Shown piece after piece: positions 4,097 through 5,043 of a DNA stretch of 5,043 nt. The notes beneath the pieces are model-generated. The model did no database searches. It had not been told where the DNA came from and worked only from the letters and a program-made list of their open reading frames with translations. The stretch spans positions 1 through 5,043 of the forward strand of contig JBKPFU010000100.1 of assembly GCA_046728975.1 (NCBI GenBank), given 5' to 3'. The DNA is from JBKPFU01 sp046728975 (GTDB lineage: Bacteria; Actinomycetota; Thermoleophilia; Gaiellales; Gaiellaceae). The first letter of the stretch is position 1, and each line of letters begins with the position of its first letter. Both the position numbers and the translations under genes were made by a program.

Positions 4097-5043
4097 GTGT
4101 GCGGGATCATCGGATACGTCGGTCACAGGGCCTGTAAGGACCTACTCATCCGCGGCCTCGAGCGGCTCGAATACCGCGGTTACGACTCCGCCGGCCTTGC
4201 CCTTCGCGAGGAAAAGGGGCTCGACTACGTCCGGGCGGTCGGAAACCTCCAGTTCCTGAAGGAAGCGGCGGGAACGAACGGCTCGCTGACGACTCACGGC
4301 GTCGGCCACACGCGCTGGGCGACGCACGGCCGCGTCTGCGAGGAGAACGCGCATCCGCTCACCGGCTGCGACGACGCGAGGCTGGCGATCGTCCTCAACG
4401 GGATCGTCGAGAACTTCCGCGAGCTGAAGGCTTCGCTCGCAGACGAGGGCCACACATTCGCCTCGGAGACCGACGCCGAGGTGATCGTCCACCTGATCGA
4501 GCGCCACTATCAGGGCGACCTCGTCGAGGCCGTTCGCGCCGCGTACAAGGAGCTCGAGGGTCACTTCGCCTTCGTCGTCATCCACCACGATCACCCCGAT
4601 CTGCTCGTGGGCGCGCGGCTCCAGTGCCCGCTGCTCGTGGGCGTGGGCGACGGCGAGATGTTCCTGGCCTCGATGGCCGCAGCCTTCATCTCCGAGACCA
4701 GGCGAATCCAGCTGATCGAGGACGGCGAGATCGTCGTCGTCAGGCCCGACGGCGCGACTTTCCTCGACGTCGAGAACGGCGCCGTCCCGCGCGAGATCCT
4801 CGAGATCGACTGGGACGACGAGATCGCCGAGAAGGGTGGCTACGAGACCTTCATGCTGAAGGAGATCTACGAGCAACCGGACGCCGTCAAGGAGACGCTC
4901 GGCGACCGCGTCCGGCACGGCACGCTCGTGCTCGAGAGCTTCGGCCTCTCGGACGACGAGCTGCGCGACCTGAACCGGATCGTCAGCCCTGCCTGTGGGA
5001 CGGCGTACCACTCCTCCGTGATCGGGCGCTACATGATCGAGGA
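4097..5043 (+). CDS. glmS: Glutamine--fructose-6-phosphate aminotransferase (isomerising), N-terminal part
   Basis: The first 315 codons of an enzyme normally near 610 residues; it runs off the window. GlmS makes glucosamine-6-phosphate and glutamate from fructose-6-phosphate and glutamine, the first committed step to UDP-GlcNAc. After initiator removal, Cys2 becomes the N-terminal nucleophile of the class II glutaminase domain (MCGIIGYVG). Also seen are LEYRGYDSAGLA (24-35), HTRWATHG (71-78), LNGIVENF (100-107) holding the oxyanion-hole Asn101-Gly102, and SETDAEVI (123-130). The interdomain YETFMLKEIYEQP leads into the sugar isomerase domain, which begins here with ACGTAYHSS (299-307). The GTG is fixed by the Shine-Dalgarno and the need for Cys at position 2. 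Oddities: Leu100 replaces the usual His before Asn-Gly, and FLASMAAAF replaces the usual ASD. It probably shares transcription with glmM, which uses its product. Confidence 0.96.
   Translation, partial: MCGIIGYVGHRACKDLLIRGLERLEYRGYDSAGLALREEKGLDYVRAVGNLQFLKEAAGTNGSLTTHGVGHTRWATHGRVCEENAHPLTGCDDARLAIVLNGIVENFRELKASLADEGHTFASETDAEVIVHLIERHYQGDLVEAVRAAYKELEGHFAFVVIHHDHPDLLVGARLQCPLLVGVGDGEMFLASMAAAFISETRRIQLIEDGEIVVVRPDGATFLDVENGAVPREILEIDWDDEIAEKGGYETFMLKEIYEQPDAVKETLGDRVRHGTLVLESFGLSDDELRDLNRIVSPACGTAYHSSVIGRYMIE

Noticed and set aside
4142..5011. Long minus-strand open frame (289 residues) opposite glmS
   Set aside because: It is the antisense shadow of glmS; the plus strand encodes unmistakable GlmS motifs, and the minus translation is a low-complexity, D/E/V/L-rich product of GC-rich codon bias.

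Overview
The window looks like ordinary chromosomal core sequence from a high-GC Gram-positive bacterium, most likely a deep-branching actinobacterium of the Thermoleophilia/Rubrobacteria kind. This rests on strong G/C preference at third codon positions, GTG starts, actinobacterial-looking protein sequences and the neighbourhood rplM-rpsI-glmM. The lineage is an inference; no rRNA marker is present.

Layout, all on the plus strand. At 1-102 there is a doubtful C-terminal tail of an upstream gene. At 71-586 lies a uracil-DNA glycosylase superfamily protein. It overlaps by 13 bases a 12-helix-type Major Facilitator transporter (574-1806) that carries a four-histidine run. A TGn-TACAAT extended -10 element sits in the last codons of the transporter gene. 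It is followed by a perfect 8-bp hairpin directly in front of rplM (1820-2254, ribosomal protein L13). rplM overlaps rpsI (2254-2649, ribosomal protein S9) by one base. A perfect 13-bp hairpin spans the rpsI stop codon. The 118-bp gap to glmM contains an open frame of 26 codons with coding-like composition, ending 13 bases before glmM. Then come glmM (2768-4033, phosphoglucosamine mutase) and, after 63 bp, the first 315 codons of glmS (4097 to the window edge, glucosamine-6-phosphate synthase), which has the only strong Shine-Dalgarno sequence in the window.

How the genes work together: L13 and S9 are subunits of the two ribosomal halves and form a classic bicistronic unit. GlmS makes glucosamine-6-phosphate from fructose-6-phosphate and glutamine, and GlmM isomerises it to glucosamine-1-phosphate, the precursor of UDP-GlcNAc for peptidoglycan. 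The block therefore couples ribosome production to cell-wall precursor supply. GlmU, the next enzyme, is not in the window. The glycosylase and transporter form a separate translationally coupled pair with no obvious functional link to the rest.

I found no mobile element, CRISPR array, tRNA, rRNA or phage gene, and no convincing new system. The points worth a second look are small: the two hairpins that each enclose a stop codon, the extended -10 elements hidden in gene ends, the possible micro-ORF before glmM, and some residue substitutions in GlmS.
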